Origin: Paenibacillus chibensis
GTDB taxonomy: Bacteria > Bacillota > Bacilli > Paenibacillales > Paenibacillaceae
Length of the DNA stretch: 64,000 bases
Direction: 5' to 3'
Assembly: GCF_004001045.1 (NCBI RefSeq)
Contig: NZ_BIMK01000009.1
Location: 62,001-126,000 of the forward strand
Within the stretch, counting starts at the first letter, position 1, and the number at the start of each line of letters is the position of its first letter. The notes under the pieces are model-generated. The model saw nothing but the letters and a program-made list of their open reading frames with translations. It searched no databases and was not told the origin of the DNA. Shown here one piece after another: positions 34,379 through 43,437 of this stretch. The position numbers and the translations under genes were made by a program.

Positions 34379-35134
34379 TTAAATAGCCGTAGCGCCGCCG
34401 TCGATGATAAATTCGGAACCCGTGGAATAAGACGATTCATCCGACGCCAGGAACAGGACCAGGTTCGAAACCTCTTCCACGGTACCGAAGCGACCGATTG
34501 GCGCCACGCGTTTGCCGAGCTCGGCTGCAGACATTTGGTTGACCTGGGTTGCATAATCGCCCATGGCCGTGTTGATGTATGCCGGATGGATCGAGTTCAC
34601 CCGTACATTCGCGGAAGCATATTCGATCGCGGCGTCCTTGGTCATGATCCGGACCGCCCCTTTGGTAGCGCCATAGGCTACATGGCCGGAAGCCCCGGTT
34701 AACCCTGCGATCGAAGAGGCATTAATGACGGAACCGCCATTTTGTTTGGCCATAACCGGCAGGACATGCTTCATGCCGAGGAATACGCCGGTGACATTAA
34801 TCGAAATCATCCGGTTCCATTCATCGAGACCGATATCCGCGATCGGTTTGATAAAATAAATCCCTGCATTGTTGAACAAAATATCGATAGAACCGAAGGT
34901 TTGCTGCGTTTCCTGCACAATGCCCTTCCAGTCGTCTTCGCTGCTGACGTCATGCTTGAAGGCCGCAGCCCGACCTCCTGCCGCTTCAATCTCGGCTTGA
35001 GTTTGTTTCACGCTCTCCAAATTGATATCCGTCACAACAACTTTGGCGCCCTCTTGGGCGAACCGAAGCGCCGTCGTTTTTCCGATCCCTGCGCCTGCTC
35101 CTGTAATCAATGCGACTTTGCCTTCCAATCTCAT
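34379..35134 (-). CDS. SDR family oxidoreductase (first of tandem pair)
   Basis: A 251-residue classical SDR with TGAGAGIG, VTDIN, NNAG, ASSIAG and YGATKGA motifs and the terminal TGSEFIIDGGATAI, resembling glucose-1-dehydrogenase or 3-alpha-hydroxysteroid dehydrogenase-type SDRs. It heads a two-gene operon divergent from a LysR gene, the usual arrangement for LysR control. Confidence 0.88.
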   Translation of the reverse strand: MRLEGKVALITGAGAGIGKTTALRFAQEGAKVVVTDINLESVKQTQAEIEAAGGRAAAFKHDVSSEDDWKGIVQETQQTFGSIDILFNNAGIYFIKPIADIGLDEWNRMISINVTGVFLGMKHVLPVMAKQNGGSVINASSIAGLTGASGHVAYGATKGAVRIMTKDAAIEYASANVRVNSIHPAYINTAMGDYATQVNQMSAAELGKRVAPIGRFGTVEEVSNLVLFLASDESSYSTGSEFIIDGGATAI

Positions 35135-35299
35135 ACGATAACTCCCTTTCTAATGAATGTAAGATCTATAGGGTTTCCTGAAATGGATATCATATCGCCT
35201 GAAAAAAATAAGAGTGCTGCAAAACAAATGTACCCTCAGGCTTTATATCTATGGTATCATCGTTCTTGATTAAATAAAATTTAAACATTTTGAATTTAA

Positions 35300-35316
35300 T
35301 TTAAGTAATACTTAAA
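35300..35316. promoter_or_regulatory. Palindrome in the SDR/LysR divergent region
   Basis: TTTAAGT-AAT-ACTTAAA, a perfect 7-bp inverted repeat in an AT-rich stretch 20 bp before the LysR start. It is a candidate LysR or autoregulatory site, although it lacks the strict T-N11-A form. Confidence 0.4.
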
Positions 35317-35336
35317 GTAAAGGATCGATCAAGACC

Positions 35337-36251
35337 ATGCACATCGAAAAACTCGAGTATCTGGTGGAAGTCGCCAAGACAGGTTCGATCTCGAAGGCGG
35401 CCCAAAATCTGCATGTGACTATTTCAGCGGTCAGTCAAGCCGTCTCCAGCCTGGAGGAGGAGTGGGGTGTATCCGTGCTCAAACGTTCCCGTTCAGGCGC
35501 GGTCCCTACAGCGGAAGGTGCAGTCATTATCAAGAAGGCGGTCGAACTGCTGCATAAATATGAGGAGTTGAAAGATGCTGCTCAGGGGTATTCCAATACG
35601 GTTCAAGGGCGGCTGCGTCTGGCAACCATCCCGGGACCGATGTTTTTACTCGAACAAGCCGTTCTTGATTTCAAGCAAAAGTACCCGCAGGTCAAAATTG
35701 AAATTGCCGAGCAAGGCTCGCAGGATATCATCGACAATATCTTGAATGACAAGAGCGACCTGGGATTCATCATCCTGTTCAAGGATCGTTTGGTTGAGCA
35801 TCTCGGCGTGACCTTTGAACGGCTGTTGAAAGTGAAAATGGTGGCCGCGACCAGCATTCACTCCCCTCTGGCCTTCCAAAAGGTCATTACGCCCGGGGAA
35901 CTGAAGCAGCAGTCGGTCGTACTTTACAATGATGATTACGTCAAATGGTTCATGGATGATTTTCAGAAAAAGTACGGTGAAGTCGACATCGCCTACACCA
36001 CCAACAACCGTTCCTTGATCAGCCGGGCGTGCATGAATCATTTGGCTGTGACAGTCGGCCTTAATTATTCATTTATCACTGAACCGCTTTTTGCCGAAGA
36101 TGACACCGTCATTTTAAACTTTGACCTTCCGGAGGAAAGCCCGGTTTATCTCGGAGTTATTCAACAAAAGGACCATATCCCGAGCACCATATCAAAACAT
36201 TTTCTCGACCGATTAAAGCATGATATTTCCGCCTTGCAGCAAATGTTGTAA
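35337..36251 (+). CDS. LysR family transcriptional regulator
   Basis: A 304-residue protein. Its N-terminal winged HTH is LEYLVEVAKTGSISKAAQNL, then TISAVSQAVSSLEEEWGVSVLKRS. A periplasmic-binding-type effector domain follows (RLRLATIPGPMFLLEQAVLDF onward). It is divergent from the two SDR genes and likely regulates them in response to a small metabolite. AAAGGA is about 12 nt before ATG. Confidence 0.9.
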   Translation: MHIEKLEYLVEVAKTGSISKAAQNLHVTISAVSQAVSSLEEEWGVSVLKRSRSGAVPTAEGAVIIKKAVELLHKYEELKDAAQGYSNTVQGRLRLATIPGPMFLLEQAVLDFKQKYPQVKIEIAEQGSQDIIDNILNDKSDLGFIILFKDRLVEHLGVTFERLLKVKMVAATSIHSPLAFQKVITPGELKQQSVVLYNDDYVKWFMDDFQKKYGEVDIAYTTNNRSLISRACMNHLAVTVGLNYSFITEPLFAEDDTVILNFDLPEESPVYLGVIQQKDHIPSTISKHFLDRLKHDISALQQML

Positions 36252-36304
36252 CATAGTGTTACATGTAATCGCTTGGAATGAAGCCGTAGGAGGACACCGT
36301 AGCA

Positions 36305-37753
36305 ATGAATTTTTCTTCAATTATTCTTGGATTAATCATTTTCTTAAACTTCATCTTCGCTTTGGTGGTCGTATTTAAGGAAAGGCGGGACGCCGGTGCT
36401 ACTTGGGCCTGGCTGCTCGTACTCTCCTTTATTCCGATTGCCGGATTTATGCTGTACCTGTTGTTCGCCCAGAATTTCAGGCATATCCGTTTGTTTCATT
36501 GGGGCGATTTGAAAAAAATCGGCGTGGAAGAAATTATTTTGGATCAGGTGGAACAAATCCAGTCAGGGAAGCATCAATTTCATAATGAATCCGCCAGCAA
36601 GAATCGTGACCTCATTTTCATGCATCTGACCAACAACCACTCGATATTTACGGAAGAAAACGCGGTGGACATCATCACCGACGGACAGGAAAAATTCGAT
36701 AAGCTCTTCAAGGATATCGACGCAGCGAAGGATTATATTCACGTACAGTACTACATCATCCAGAACGACACCCTCGGCAAAAAGCTGATGAGCATACTCA
36801 CGCAAAAGGTACGGGAAGGCGTCAAGGTCCGCGTGCTATACGATCAGCTCGGTTCGAAAAAGCTGACCAAACGCTTTTTTCGTGATTTCCGCGCAGCCGG
36901 CGGGGTAGCAGAGGCCTTTTTCCCTTCGAGGCTCAGGCTGATCAATTTGCGGCTCAATTACCGCAACCACCGCAAACTTGTCATCATTGACGGCGAAATC
37001 GGTTACGTGGGCGGTTTTAATGTAGGCGACGAATATTTGGGACTCAACTCCAAGTTCGGGTACTGGCGTGACACGCATCTGCGAATTACAGGTTCTGCTG
37101 TTTACGCGATGCAAATCCGTTTCATTCTCGACTGGAATCAGGCATCACATCATCATTCCATTACATATTCACCGAATCTGTTTCCGCGCGTCGGTCCGGC
37201 CGGGAAGATCGGCATGCAGATTGTGACGAGCGGACCGGACAGCGAATTTGAGCATATCAAAAACGGATATATCAAAATGATATCTTCCGCGAAAAAATCA
37301 ATTTATATTCAGACTCCCTACTTCATACCGGATGCCAGCCTCCTTGACGCCCTCCGGATTGCTGCCTTGTCCGGCGTGGAGGTCAAGATCATGATTCCGG
37401 ATAAGCCCGACCATATTTTCGTCTACTGGGCTACGTATTCCTATATTGGCGAGCTGCTCAAAACGGGAGCAACCGTATACCTCTACAATAACGGATTCAT
37501 TCATGCCAAAACGATCGTCATTGACGAAGAGATTTCCTCCGTCGGTACCGCCAACATCGACTTCCGCAGCTTCAAGCTCAATTTCGAAGTCAACGCATTC
37601 TTATATGATGACCGGATTTCGCAAAAGTTGACCGAGGTCTTTCACGAGGATATGCGTGTATCCCGGCAGCTTACGATGCAGGAATATTTGGATCGCCCGA
37701 GGTGGATCCGGATTAAGGAATCGGTCTCCAGACTGCTCTCGCCTATTCTATAA
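36305..37753 (+). CDS. cls: Cardiolipin synthase
   Basis: A 482-residue phospholipase D-family enzyme joining two phosphatidylglycerols into cardiolipin at the membrane. Two N-terminal membrane segments (PLDc_N; IILGLIIFLNFIFALVVVF and WLLVLSFIPIAGFMLYLLF) are followed by two HKD motifs: His222/Lys224/Asp229 in HRKLVIIDGEIGYVGG and His400/Lys402/Asp407 in HAKTIVIDEEISSVGT. The length is standard. AGGAGG lies upstream of ATG, and a strong terminator follows. Confidence 0.93.
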   Translation: MNFSSIILGLIIFLNFIFALVVVFKERRDAGATWAWLLVLSFIPIAGFMLYLLFAQNFRHIRLFHWGDLKKIGVEEIILDQVEQIQSGKHQFHNESASKNRDLIFMHLTNNHSIFTEENAVDIITDGQEKFDKLFKDIDAAKDYIHVQYYIIQNDTLGKKLMSILTQKVREGVKVRVLYDQLGSKKLTKRFFRDFRAAGGVAEAFFPSRLRLINLRLNYRNHRKLVIIDGEIGYVGGFNVGDEYLGLNSKFGYWRDTHLRITGSAVYAMQIRFILDWNQASHHHSITYSPNLFPRVGPAGKIGMQIVTSGPDSEFEHIKNGYIKMISSAKKSIYIQTPYFIPDASLLDALRIAALSGVEVKIMIPDKPDHIFVYWATYSYIGELLKTGATVYLYNNGFIHAKTIVIDEEISSVGTANIDFRSFKLNFEVNAFLYDDRISQKLTEVFHEDMRVSRQLTMQEYLDRPRWIRIKESVSRLLSPIL

Positions 37754-37798
37754 GCGGACACCCCCGGAAGAAGCACGAACAGAATAGACTCACAACCC

Positions 37799-37832
37799 AA
37801 AAAGCGCTGTCCCGCAAGGGACAGCGCTTTTT
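37799..37832. terminator. Bidirectional terminator
   Basis: A perfect 15-bp stem (AAAAAGCGCTGTCCC and its complement) with loop GCAA lies between the convergent cls and GH18 genes. Confidence 0.9.
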
Positions 37833-37847
37833 TAAAGATCCGCTAGA

Positions 37848-39104
37848 TTATTGTTTCATTTCAATCGATTGATTGATTTGAGCCCATGCAGACGGTCCGA
37901 TAATTCCCAAACGCCAGAATGCGACACCCTTCAGATCATATCGCTTCGCCAAACCGATCTTCGAGTTGACGGAAGTATCCTTCTCACTTCCAAGCGAGAT
38001 GCCAAGGATCAGCTTGTCTTTCGTCGTTTGCTTCAGCGCCAGCTGAATGGCTTCGTCGACTTTATTCAGCGGCTCCGGAGCCTTCTCCTGTTCATACGCA
38101 TAAGCCATGATAACGAGGTCATCCGCGAGCGTCGCCAGGGTCTTATAATCATAGCCTTTGTAGGAGCTGTTTAGCGGATGAACGATGATCGTGATTTTCA
38201 ATCCCGCCTCGCGTGCTTTGGCAGACAGTTTCTTCATAAATGCATTGTACTCGGTTTTGACTTTGTCTTTATCGCCGGTGAGCCCGAGTCCTTCAAGATC
38301 AAGCGCGATGCCTTTAAATCCTTTATCAGCAGCGGTCGCTACGATCTTGGAAGTCGTATCTTCCTGCAGCGCCGGGTCTTCCAGATTCTTAGTTAGCTCC
38401 AGGCTGGAATCCACCGAATAGACCATTAAGTAGGGCGACGTTCCTTGATCCGATGCATCCTGTATGATCGATTCCGGCGTAACGTCGCCGGCGGGCTTCG
38501 GCCATTTGTGTTCTACGCCGCTGGATTGGGTCGTAAATTGTCCATCCTTTTCAATACGGCTCCAACCAAATGCTACGGTATCAAAAGATGGGATATAGGC
38601 ACGTTCATCAAAGGATGAAATCGCGTAAAATCCGAGCGTATACATATCCTCCCGCGGTGAAGTGATCGAAACCGTCTGCGTCGGTTGATCCCATGAAACC
38701 GCGGCTCCAAATTGCTGGCTGAAAAAGCTGAGCGGAATCATTGTGCTGCTTTGAATCGTTTGGGGTGCCACGGCTAACGGTGCGTTGACCCCATCAACAA
38801 CGGCATTTTTGCTGCCGATCTTCAATTCTACTTTTTTCATGGCCGTTCCGCTTGGTTTGGTAGCCGTAATTTTCTGCTGCTTCTGGTCCCAAACGACTTG
38901 AATGCCAAGCGCTTCGGAGATGGCTCGAAACGGCACCATCGTCGTTCCGTTCATGACCGTAGGCTGTACAGGAAATGGCAGCGGGTATCCATCCAGCAGG
39001 ATGCTTACTTTTCCTGCGGCTGCTTCCGTCGGTTGAGGCGGGATTGCTGACAACGAGCCGACAAGTATCACAGACGTCAAAAGCAATTTTCCTAATACTT
39101 TCAT
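37848..39104 (-). CDS. Secreted CuAO_N repeat plus GH18-like protein
   Basis: A 418-residue protein with a signal peptide (LLLTSVILVGSLSAIPPQPTE, cut near EAAA), a copper amine oxidase N-terminal-type domain in two halves (TTMVPFRAISEALGIQVVWD and TMIPLSFFSQQFGAAVSWD), and a GH18 barrel (MYTLGFYAISSFDERAY onward; FKGIALDLEGLG holds the active-site D-x-E; LVIMAYAYEQ). The layout resembles cortex/wall-acting YdhD/SleL-like hydrolases, although LysM is replaced by the CuAO_N module. The predicted target is peptidoglycan or chitin-like sugar; whether it is active is unproven. Confidence 0.82.
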   Translation of the reverse strand: MKVLGKLLLTSVILVGSLSAIPPQPTEAAAGKVSILLDGYPLPFPVQPTVMNGTTMVPFRAISEALGIQVVWDQKQQKITATKPSGTAMKKVELKIGSKNAVVDGVNAPLAVAPQTIQSSTMIPLSFFSQQFGAAVSWDQPTQTVSITSPREDMYTLGFYAISSFDERAYIPSFDTVAFGWSRIEKDGQFTTQSSGVEHKWPKPAGDVTPESIIQDASDQGTSPYLMVYSVDSSLELTKNLEDPALQEDTTSKIVATAADKGFKGIALDLEGLGLTGDKDKVKTEYNAFMKKLSAKAREAGLKITIIVHPLNSSYKGYDYKTLATLADDLVIMAYAYEQEKAPEPLNKVDEAIQLALKQTTKDKLILGISLGSEKDTSVNSKIGLAKRYDLKGVAFWRLGIIGPSAWAQINQSIEMKQ

Positions 39105-39292
39105 GATTCGGTTCTCCTGTTTATTAGTGATAGATTCGTATTCATAGAATACTAGATTTACTATATCACGTATGGAGAATCCATTTCCACCCTATAAAGG
39201 GAATGGCTGGCGCATGGGACATTCGCGGAATTTTCGCATAGGATATCCAATCAAGGCAAATCCCCATCCCCTAAAGGACGTGAAGCTTAAGC

Positions 39293-39901
39293 ATGATTTC
39301 GTATATGGATTTTACATCACCGTCTGTCCAATTCTCTTATGATTTGAAAAACAATCCTATGTTTAAAAAAGACGACCGAAACTTTATCAACGCTTTATCC
39401 GTCATGCAGCTTAATACACTCGGCAACGTTTCATTGCTTGATATTTTCTTAAGCCGATCCAATGTCGTCGAGCCCCATATTCACCAAAACGCTTCCGAGC
39501 TAGTCTATCTAATCTCCGGTTCCGCCGTCGTTTCCCTGGTGAACCCGTTTACGAAGAAGCTGATCAACCTCCCGGTTACGCCGGGTCAAGTCGCCAACGT
39601 GCCGCAAGGATGGTGGCATTATGAAATCGCGACCTCAGATGATACACATATCCTGGCGATCTTCGATGCCCCGGTACCGGAGTTCATCGCGGGTTCCGAC
39701 CTGCTTCGCCTCACGCCTGCGGAAATTTTGGCACATACTTACTGCCTGAATGAAGCCCAGGTCCAAGCCACGCTGGCGCCAATCACCGATACAGTCGTAA
39801 TCGGACCGCCAAGCAGCTGTATGTCTGCTAACAACGGCATTCCGAGCATGAGCAGCATGCCGCAGCGTCAAGTGATCGGAAACGGATGGCAGAACGGATA
39901 A
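39293..39901 (+). CDS. Cupin domain-containing protein
   Basis: A 202-residue germin-type cupin: EPHIHQNASELVYLISGSAVV (motif 1, His-x-His and Glu) and GQVANVPQGWWHYEIA (motif 2, His). The C-terminal 50 residues are Ser/Met/Gly-rich and low-complexity (SSCMSANNGIPSMSSMPQ). Metal binding is likely. Similar small cupins in spore formers are found in oxalate decarboxylase-like families, but the role is unknown. The ribosome binding site is weak and somewhat distant (AAAGGA, 14 nt). Confidence 0.78.
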   Translation: MISYMDFTSPSVQFSYDLKNNPMFKKDDRNFINALSVMQLNTLGNVSLLDIFLSRSNVVEPHIHQNASELVYLISGSAVVSLVNPFTKKLINLPVTPGQVANVPQGWWHYEIATSDDTHILAIFDAPVPEFIAGSDLLRLTPAEILAHTYCLNEAQVQATLAPITDTVVIGPPSSCMSANNGIPSMSSMPQRQVIGNGWQNG

Positions 39902-39936
39902 CTGTCCGGATCGTCCTTTCCGTAGTAACCCATTAC

Positions 39937-39971
39937 AAACAGGATGATGCGCACATTGCTTCATCCTGTTT
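39937..39971 (+). terminator. Terminator after the cupin gene
   Basis: AAACAGGATGA and TCATCCTGTTT arms (11 bp) with a 13-nt loop. The T-tail is short. Confidence 0.6.
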
Positions 39972-40070
39972 GCTCTGCACTCCGAACCCCTTGCTGCGTA
40001 AAACACGTCAGGGCAATGTGCAGCTCCAATAGTCCGAATCCGGTAGGCATTCAAAATATCATGCCTATGC

Positions 40071-40481
40071 CTAAGACTGCCCCACCATTCTTACCATGCC
40101 GTAATAATCCGGATAGACCAATTTGAAGCCGCTGGTTTGATACAGCTTGATGCTTCCCACATCCGACATGACCATTACGGTTGCCTCCATGGAGGCATTG
40201 GCGTTCAAATAGTCGAGCAGCCGCGTCAAAATTTGTTCCTCAATGCCCTTTCCATGAAATTCGGGGCGAACCATCATATCAACAATTTGATAATAACAGC
40301 CTCCATCGCCGATGATCCTCCCCATGCCAACGATATTCGATTGATCGTCTCGCGCAACCATGACGCAAATCGAATGATCCAGCCCTTGATTTACAATGTG
40401 TTCATGTACAGGGTCCGCACCTGAGGCCAGTCTTATAGCCATCGTCTCCTCAACGCTTGGCTTTTCATTAAAGATATTCAT
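40071..40481 (-). CDS. GNAT family N-acetyltransferase
   Basis: A 136-residue small GNAT with the acetyl-CoA motif MMVRPEFHGKGIEEQILTRL and SIKLYQTSGFKLVYPD in the C-terminal half. The start is the second ATG (MNIFNEKP), with AAGGAG 9 nt upstream; the first is only 3 nt from it. It is divergent from the double-MerR regulator. Substrate unknown. Confidence 0.78.
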   Translation of the reverse strand: MNIFNEKPSVEETMAIRLASGADPVHEHIVNQGLDHSICVMVARDDQSNIVGMGRIIGDGGCYYQIVDMMVRPEFHGKGIEEQILTRLLDYLNANASMEATVMVMSDVGSIKLYQTSGFKLVYPDYYGMVRMVGQS

Positions 40482-40682
40482 CTTCATTCACTCCTTGAGT
40501 CCGTCATATCTTCACTTTACAACATGGATGCAAGTGATAAAGAAAGGCAGGTCCGGCTCCGCGTCCACAATCTTACCGATACGAAACATTCTCATGCAGC
40601 TTTAAGGTTTTACATGAAGATTTGCTCTATGATTCCGTTTCTGCTATAGTGTTCAGCGAATTCTATCAAGGAGCGGATCACA

Positions 40683-41390
40683 CTGAGCGAATATCTGAAG
40701 CCAAGCGAAATCGCAGAAGAATTGGGCATCAGCACCAGCAGCCTTCGCCACTATGAATCATGGGGGGCCGTTCCCGCACCGGATCGGGGATCTAACGGAT
40801 ACCGTCTGTATACCCGGGTTCATTTAGCCTATTTTCGTTGCTTGCGTGCCATGTTTCCCGGATTCGGTGTCGGCGTAACCTGTGACGTGCTCCGAAGCAT
40901 CCAGCAGGGAGATGCCGATACGGCCTTCTGGATGGTCAACAAAATACAGGCAGAGCTGTACCAGGAGAAACAGGCTGCCGATCAAACCCTCGGGCTTTTA
41001 CAGGAAATTGAATTGCCATCGCTCCCGCATCAAAAGCTGAAAAACCGCATGACTATCGGAGAAGCCTCGAAATACGCAGGTGTAGCTGCCTCTGCAATCC
41101 GCCACTGGGAAAAAGAAGGCTTGCTGCAATCAGAGCGGCATCCAGAGAATGGATATCGCCTCTTTACCCCTGCAGACATCCGCAAAATCCTGCTCATCCG
41201 CACGCTACGCAGGACCGTATACTTTCTCAAAAGCATGAAGGAAATCATTCATGCCCTGGACCGGCAACATGTGGAGCAAGCAAAAAAGCTCACGGAGGAT
41301 GCGATCCACACCATCCATGAGCGTATTCGTCACCAGTTCACTGGTGTCCATCAATTGGTTCAGTTATGTCAATTGCTTGAGTTGATCTGA
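40683..41390 (+). CDS. MerR-family regulator with two helix-turn-helix domains, probable CTG start
   Basis: A 235-residue protein. The first MerR HTH lies at about 5-45 (LKPSEIAEELGISTSSLRHY ... NGYRLYT) and a second at about 123-165 (MTIGEASKYAGVAASAIRHW ... ENGYRLFT), joined by helical linkers and ending in a coiled-coil-like tail. AAGGAG lies 9 nt before a CTG, which is the only start that gives the first HTH its usual N-terminal helix. The nearest TTG (40722) would cut that helix. Two MerR HTHs in one chain may let a monomer imitate a dimer. Target unknown. The 3' end overlaps the convergent hydrolase gene by 22 bp. Confidence 0.75.
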   Translation: MSEYLKPSEIAEELGISTSSLRHYESWGAVPAPDRGSNGYRLYTRVHLAYFRCLRAMFPGFGVGVTCDVLRSIQQGDADTAFWMVNKIQAELYQEKQAADQTLGLLQEIELPSLPHQKLKNRMTIGEASKYAGVAASAIRHWEKEGLLQSERHPENGYRLFTPADIRKILLIRTLRRTVYFLKSMKEIIHALDRQHVEQAKKLTEDAIHTIHERIRHQFTGVHQLVQLCQLLELI

Positions 41391-42700
41391 ACTGAAGCTG
41401 GAGCTCCCTCGATGCCTGCTTTCTTCTCCAGTTCTTTCCATTGACGCAAATGATGCCGGGTATGCATTTCTACGAGCCGGACCCATTCCTTGGCATTTAA
41501 CCATCCAAAGCCGTCATGCCGTATGATGGGCCGGGAATCCGCGACTTCTGCAATCTTCTCCAGCTCAATATACTTTTGCTTCAATGCTTGCAAGTCTTCC
41601 GCAAGTTCCTCCGTTCCCTTCAAGCCATCCGGTGTATTGCCGGGATCATCCGAAAGCTGTATTTTAACCGGAGGAAAACCGCCGAATCTGAACAACAATT
41701 CCCCAGCAGCTGTTTTTCCTTCGGTCTGGATATTCGTCTCCTTGACCGCATGTATGCAAGCCTCTGCGAATTCCAAATATTCCATAGCCACCACAATGAG
41801 ATGCTCATATAACTGGCTGAGCGACCAAGCTAGTTCATCCGATTTCGAAAACAACGCTCCCTCAGAATATTCATGCAGCCGTTCAAGGTAAGCATCGATT
41901 AAATCAACCGGATTCCGAGGTTCGGAATACATGAGAAAGGCCTGTACCGTTTCCATGAAGCGTTCCGGCTCTTCCACGTTCGGGGCATGCCCCGATTTTC
42001 CGAATTCAATGAATACTGCACGGGGAATCAGCGAAGCGATGATCCTTCCCTCGCCAGGAGGGTTTAACCCGTCGTATGTACCGCCAATGATAATTGTCCT
42101 TGCCTTCACGAGAGGCAAACCGGATCGAAAGTCAAAGTTCTCCAAGGCCTTATTGGCAGCGGCCTGCAGCGCTTCTGACAAAGCAGGACTTGCCGTATAA
42201 AAGGCACTCATCCATTCCTGAACTCGTTCCATATTGTGAAAGATGAATTTGGAGAGCAGCTGCAATTGTTCCTGCGGATCCTTTCCCTGAACCTCATCCT
42301 GATGCTCCGCGAGCAGTCTTGCCGTCGAAGAGGTTTTACCGTTTGATTTGGCTGCGACCAAAATCAGTTTGTCAATGCGATCAGGCACGGCAATGGCCAC
42401 GCCTTGGGCAATGTAGCTCCCCATGGAACCTCCTAGAAGGGCTGCTTTTTCGATATGCAAATGGTCCATCAGTGCAATGACGTCTTCAATGTGATCCTGC
42501 AGCTTATACTCCTCTGGTTTTCCCGATCTTCCATGTCCTCTTGCATCAGGTACAATCACCCGAAACTGCGATGCCAGTTCGTCCATTTCATGTTGAAGAG
42601 CGAGAGCGTTCATGCCCAGGCCATGCAGAAGAATGAGCGGTTTTCCGCTCCCCTTTTCCTCGTAATACAGTTGAATTCCATTGCAATCGATTGCAGGCAT
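41369..42700 (-). CDS. Alpha/beta hydrolase fused to a DinB-like domain
   Basis: A 443-residue protein in two parts. Residues 1-260 are an alpha/beta hydrolase with the oxyanion HGLG, nucleophile Ser92 in LLGGSMGS and the late His in GKSGHAPNVEEPE. Residues about 265-440 are a DinB-type four-helix bundle (LYEHLIVV, then VRLVEMHTRHHLRQWKELE giving an H...HxxxH metal site). DinB proteins are metal-dependent thiol transferases, so the fusion suggests a thiol-linked hydrolysis or detoxification step (inferred). The start is set by GGAGG 8 nt upstream of MPAIDC. It overlaps the MerR gene tail to tail. Confidence 0.82.
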   Translation of the reverse strand: MPAIDCNGIQLYYEEKGSGKPLILLHGLGMNALALQHEMDELASQFRVIVPDARGHGRSGKPEEYKLQDHIEDVIALMDHLHIEKAALLGGSMGSYIAQGVAIAVPDRIDKLILVAAKSNGKTSSTARLLAEHQDEVQGKDPQEQLQLLSKFIFHNMERVQEWMSAFYTASPALSEALQAAANKALENFDFRSGLPLVKARTIIIGGTYDGLNPPGEGRIIASLIPRAVFIEFGKSGHAPNVEEPERFMETVQAFLMYSEPRNPVDLIDAYLERLHEYSEGALFSKSDELAWSLSQLYEHLIVVAMEYLEFAEACIHAVKETNIQTEGKTAAGELLFRFGGFPPVKIQLSDDPGNTPDGLKGTEELAEDLQALKQKYIELEKIAEVADSRPIIRHDGFGWLNAKEWVRLVEMHTRHHLRQWKELEKKAGIEGAPASVQINSSN

Positions 42701-42898
42701 GGCGAATCCCTCCATAAGTATATAGATACATAAATCATAGCACGAAGCTCTGGCTTTTGGGCGGGATTCCCATCTATTTTTCTTTCTGCCAAAAATATTT
42801 TCGCGAGCTCATACGTCAACTTTTGGAGAAAAAAAGCGTTATATAGGAGTAGAGCGTCTAAGAAAACACCAGTTAAACTTCAAAGGGTTAGGAATTAT

Positions 42899-42926
42899 TG
42901 AAACACCCCCGCCACTTCGTCGTATA
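42899..42926 (+). promoter_or_regulatory. SigW-type ECF promoter of the DUF2500 gene
   Basis: TGAAAC (42899-42904), exactly 16 nt, then CGTATA (42921-42926). This matches the B. subtilis SigW consensus (TGAAAC-N16-CGTA) at every conserved base. The start codon is 31 nt further on. Confidence 0.75.
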
Positions 42927-42956
42927 CAGTATAAATGTTCAACTAGGAGGAATATT

Positions 42957-43352
42957 ATGGTCACTCCCGGACCGTCTTTTGGCGGCGGATCAAATTTCAT
43001 GTTTACGCTCGTACCCGTCTTTATCGGTATCGTGTTCGTCATCGTCATTGTCTCTATCCTTTTGAATGGAGCACGTTATGTCAAAAATGTACGCTCGCCC
43101 CGCTCATCCACCTATGCCCGGGTTGTATCGAAACGTTCTGAGGTACAACACAGCGCGGGACATACGGACAGCAACGGGCTCATGCATTCCGGTTCATCCC
43201 GAACCTATTATTACATCACGCTGGAATTCGACAACGGCGAGCGGAAAGAATATCTCGATGTCAAAAAGCTGTATGGTCTTGTAGCCGAAGGAGATGCGGG
43301 GTATGCGTCTGTACAAGGCGACTGGATTGTTGCATTCGAAAGGGAGATATAG
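42957..43352 (+). CDS. DUF2500 domain membrane protein
   Basis: A 131-residue protein with one N-terminal transmembrane helix (MFTLVPVFIGIVFVIVIVSIL) and a soluble beta-rich DUF2500 domain (ARVVSKRSEVQHSAG, YYYITLEFDNGERKEY, VAEGDAGYASVQGDWIVAFE). AGGAGG precedes ATG. A perfect SigW-type promoter makes it an envelope-stress gene. Molecular role unknown. Confidence 0.82.
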   Translation: MVTPGPSFGGGSNFMFTLVPVFIGIVFVIVIVSILLNGARYVKNVRSPRSSTYARVVSKRSEVQHSAGHTDSNGLMHSGSSRTYYYITLEFDNGERKEYLDVKKLYGLVAEGDAGYASVQGDWIVAFEREI

Positions 43353-43363
43353 CGTCTGCAGCA

Positions 43364-43405
43364 AAAAGCCTTCGCTGCCGGTATTCTAACCGGGCGAAGG
43401 CTTTT
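43364..43405. terminator. Bidirectional terminator
   Basis: AAAAGCCTTCG and CGAAGGCTTTT arms lie between the convergent DUF2500 and dioxygenase genes. Confidence 0.75.
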
Positions 43406-43437
43406 GCTTGTAAAAGCTCTTCTTTTGAAGTCCCGTA

